A stretch of 64,000 nucleotides of DNA, from contig NZ_JAMWYS010000032.1 of assembly GCF_023914155.1 (NCBI RefSeq), positions 1 to 64,000 on the forward strand, in the 5' to 3' direction. How positions within the stretch are numbered: position 1 is the first letter of the stretch; every line of letters begins with the position of its first letter. The stretch comes from Solitalea agri (GTDB taxonomy: Bacteria; Bacteroidota; Bacteroidia; Sphingobacteriales; Sphingobacteriaceae). Of this stretch, positions 62,742-64,000 are shown piece after piece. The position numbers and the translations under genes were made by a program. The notes beneath the pieces are model-generated. The model was not told where the DNA came from and searched no databases. It was given only the letters and a program-made list of their open reading frames with translations.

Positions 62742-62803
62742 AAGTAGGAGGTAGATTATCCTAATTTAGAATTTTTAAAGAATAGTTTAGCTTCAGCTAA
62801 GGA

Positions 62804-63868
62804 TTAGTTCTTGAGTTCTTGGCCCTCTTTTACTGCCAACTGTCCGCAAGCGGCGTCAATATCTTTACCCCTACTTCTACGAATATGTACGTTCACATTG
62901 TTCTTGCGCAAGTAATTTGCAAATGCTTCCAGTTTATCCTCTTCAGTGTTTACAAAATCAGCAAAAGCAATCGGGTTGTACTCAATGATATTTACTTTAC
63001 AAGGAACATGCTTACAAAAAGCTGCCAGTTCTTTCGCATCTTGTAAACTGTCGTTAAAGTTGTTGAATACAATGTATTCGTAGGTTACAGGATTCTTGGT
63101 TTTTGCGAAGTAATACTTTAAAGCGTCTCGTAGCGCAATTAATGAGTTTTGCTCATTAATCGGCATAATTTCATTTCGTTTGATATCATTGGCAGCATGA
63201 AGAGATAAGGCCAGATTGAACTTAACGTTATCGTCGCCCAGCTTTTTGATCATTTTGGCAATGCCGGCGGTAGAAACTGTAATACGCTTTGCTGCCATAT
63301 TCAATCCATCCTCGGCGGTTAAACGCTCAACTGATTTCATCATGCCACTGTAATTAAGCAAGGGTTCTCCCATGCCCATGTATACAATGTTGGATAAAGG
63401 AATGCCATAGTTCTCACGGGCCTGTTTGTCGATTAACACTACCTGATCATAAATTTCATCAGCATTCAGGTTGCGTTTACGGTCCATATAGCCTGTTGCA
63501 CAAAACTTACAAGTTAAACTGCAGCCAACCTGAGATGAAACACATGCCGTCATCCGGTCTTCAGTAGGAATCAATACACCTTCAATAATGTTTCCATCAT
63601 AAAGGGAGAAAGTGTTTTTTATGGTACGATCAGAGCTGATCTGTTGTTTATGAATTGTTACCGCGTTAATGGTGAAGTTTTGGTTGAGTTTTTCACGCAA
63701 ATCTTTCGAAAGATTGGTCATTTCCTCAAAACTCCATGCAGATTTTTTCCAGAGCCATTCATAAACCTGTTTAGCCCTAAAAGCCTGCTCTCCCATTTCG
63801 GAAAACAATTTTTTTAAATCTTCATGCGAATAAGCGCGTATATCCTTCTTTACCAAAGCCTTTTCCAT
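62804..63868 (-). CDS. rlmN: 23S rRNA / tRNA adenine C2-methyltransferase RlmN
   Basis: RlmN is a radical SAM enzyme that methylates adenine 2503 of 23S rRNA and adenine 37 of some tRNAs. The 354-aa protein has the iron-sulfur cluster cysteines C116, C120 and C123 in GCSLTCKFCATGYM, the SAM-region GMGEPLLNY, NLALSLHAAND, and a Cys near residue 341 in DAACGQLAV that should be the mechanistic Cys. The ATG lies four bases after the -7 box, so no leader is predicted. Confidence 0.96.
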   Translation of the reverse strand: MEKALVKKDIRAYSHEDLKKLFSEMGEQAFRAKQVYEWLWKKSAWSFEEMTNLSKDLREKLNQNFTINAVTIHKQQISSDRTIKNTFSLYDGNIIEGVLIPTEDRMTACVSSQVGCSLTCKFCATGYMDRKRNLNADEIYDQVVLIDKQARENYGIPLSNIVYMGMGEPLLNYSGMMKSVERLTAEDGLNMAAKRITVSTAGIAKMIKKLGDDNVKFNLALSLHAANDIKRNEIMPINEQNSLIALRDALKYYFAKTKNPVTYEYIVFNNFNDSLQDAKELAAFCKHVPCKVNIIEYNPIAFADFVNTEEDKLEAFANYLRKNNVNVHIRRSRGKDIDAACGQLAVKEGQELKN

Positions 63869-63872
63869 GGCG

Positions 63873-63880
63873 CAAAGATA
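63873..63880 (-). promoter_or_regulatory. -7 box of rlmN
   Basis: On the minus strand TATCTTTG matches TAnnTTTG and ends four bases from the ATG. Transcription would start at or near the A of the ATG. Confidence 0.6.
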
Positions 63881-64000
63881 CGGTTTTTGTTAATTTCAGA
63901 TTTTATATTTTGGATAAGGTTGTGAGATATAATAAATCATCGATCATAAACCTGAAATCCTCAATTTCTAAAATCTTCTGTTTTATCTTTGATCCATGCG
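63881..64000. other. Right edge, no gene seen
   Basis: The final 120 bases are AT-rich. They lead into the rlmN promoter on the minus strand and show no open frame that can be supported. Confidence 0.3.

Noticed and set aside
1-64000. tRNA or rRNA genes
   Set aside because: No cloverleaf with TTCRANNC or rRNA-like segment was recognised by eye; a tRNA search should confirm.

Overview
The window looks like a chromosomal segment of a Bacteroidota bacterium, probably Sphingobacteriales or a related order. The base composition is AT-rich. Most intergenic spaces carry the Bacteroidota -7 box TAnnTTTG, and clear Shine-Dalgarno sites are scarce. Family clues include DUF2480, DUF3108, DUF3109 and DUF6427 proteins, a Wzi/RemB-like outer-membrane protein, an SLBB-type Wza and a futalosine-pathway pair (mqnB, mqnD). 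The species cannot be named from sequence alone.

Left edge (1-2070): an accessory, almost gene-free region. On the minus strand there is a short cassette-like gene (58 codons), directly followed by an attC-like imperfect inverted repeat and then a membrane-protein gene that runs off the window. This is integron gene-cassette architecture without an integrase in view. It is followed by a ~400-bp sequence repeated in tandem. Four copies of a small stem-loop are embedded in or near that repeat, and their helices differ in sequence but keep pairing, so this is a candidate structured RNA. A block of strong hairpins and an 11-bp tandem repeat built on GTATAC complete the region.

Housekeeping block (2074-24342): queD-folE-fabD (minus), mqnB, then mqnD with an HldD-like remnant and an M23 peptidase, a secreted polysaccharide deacetylase, uvrB, upp, an S23-type four-helix-bundle gene bounded by inverted repeats, a HAD phosphatase, a DinB protein, an LpxH-like phosphoesterase, a glycosyltransferase, DUF6427, purQ, coaX, an outer-membrane protein, lptC, a PpiD-like foldase and three DUF genes.

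Surface-polysaccharide locus (24441-55815): nucleotide-sugar genes (rmlA, a sugar-phosphate isomerase, gmd) and a large SLBB export protein lead into a complete CMP-legionaminic-acid-type pathway (legB, legC, a NeuD/LegH-like acyltransferase, legI, legG, legF, plus a PtmE-like nucleotidyltransferase). Next come a Wzz-like protein, two Gfo/Idh oxidoreductases, an SGNH-like protein, a Wzx flippase, a glycosyltransferase with sialyltransferase-like motifs, a Wzy-like polymerase, two paralogous Asp-box (sialidase-like) lipoproteins flanking a GH141-like beta-helix protein, two IS3 remnants, further glycosyltransferases, a WcaF-like acetyltransferase, a WecA-like initiating transferase and a Wzi/RemB-like outer-membrane protein. 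Together these predict a Wzx/Wzy-dependent capsule or O-polysaccharide that contains a nonulosonic acid, with its own candidate trimming enzymes inside the locus.

Right edge (55881-63868): dxs (minus), scpA, glyA, an S8 protease lipoprotein, comF-like (minus) and rlmN (minus). No tRNA, rRNA or CRISPR array was recognised.
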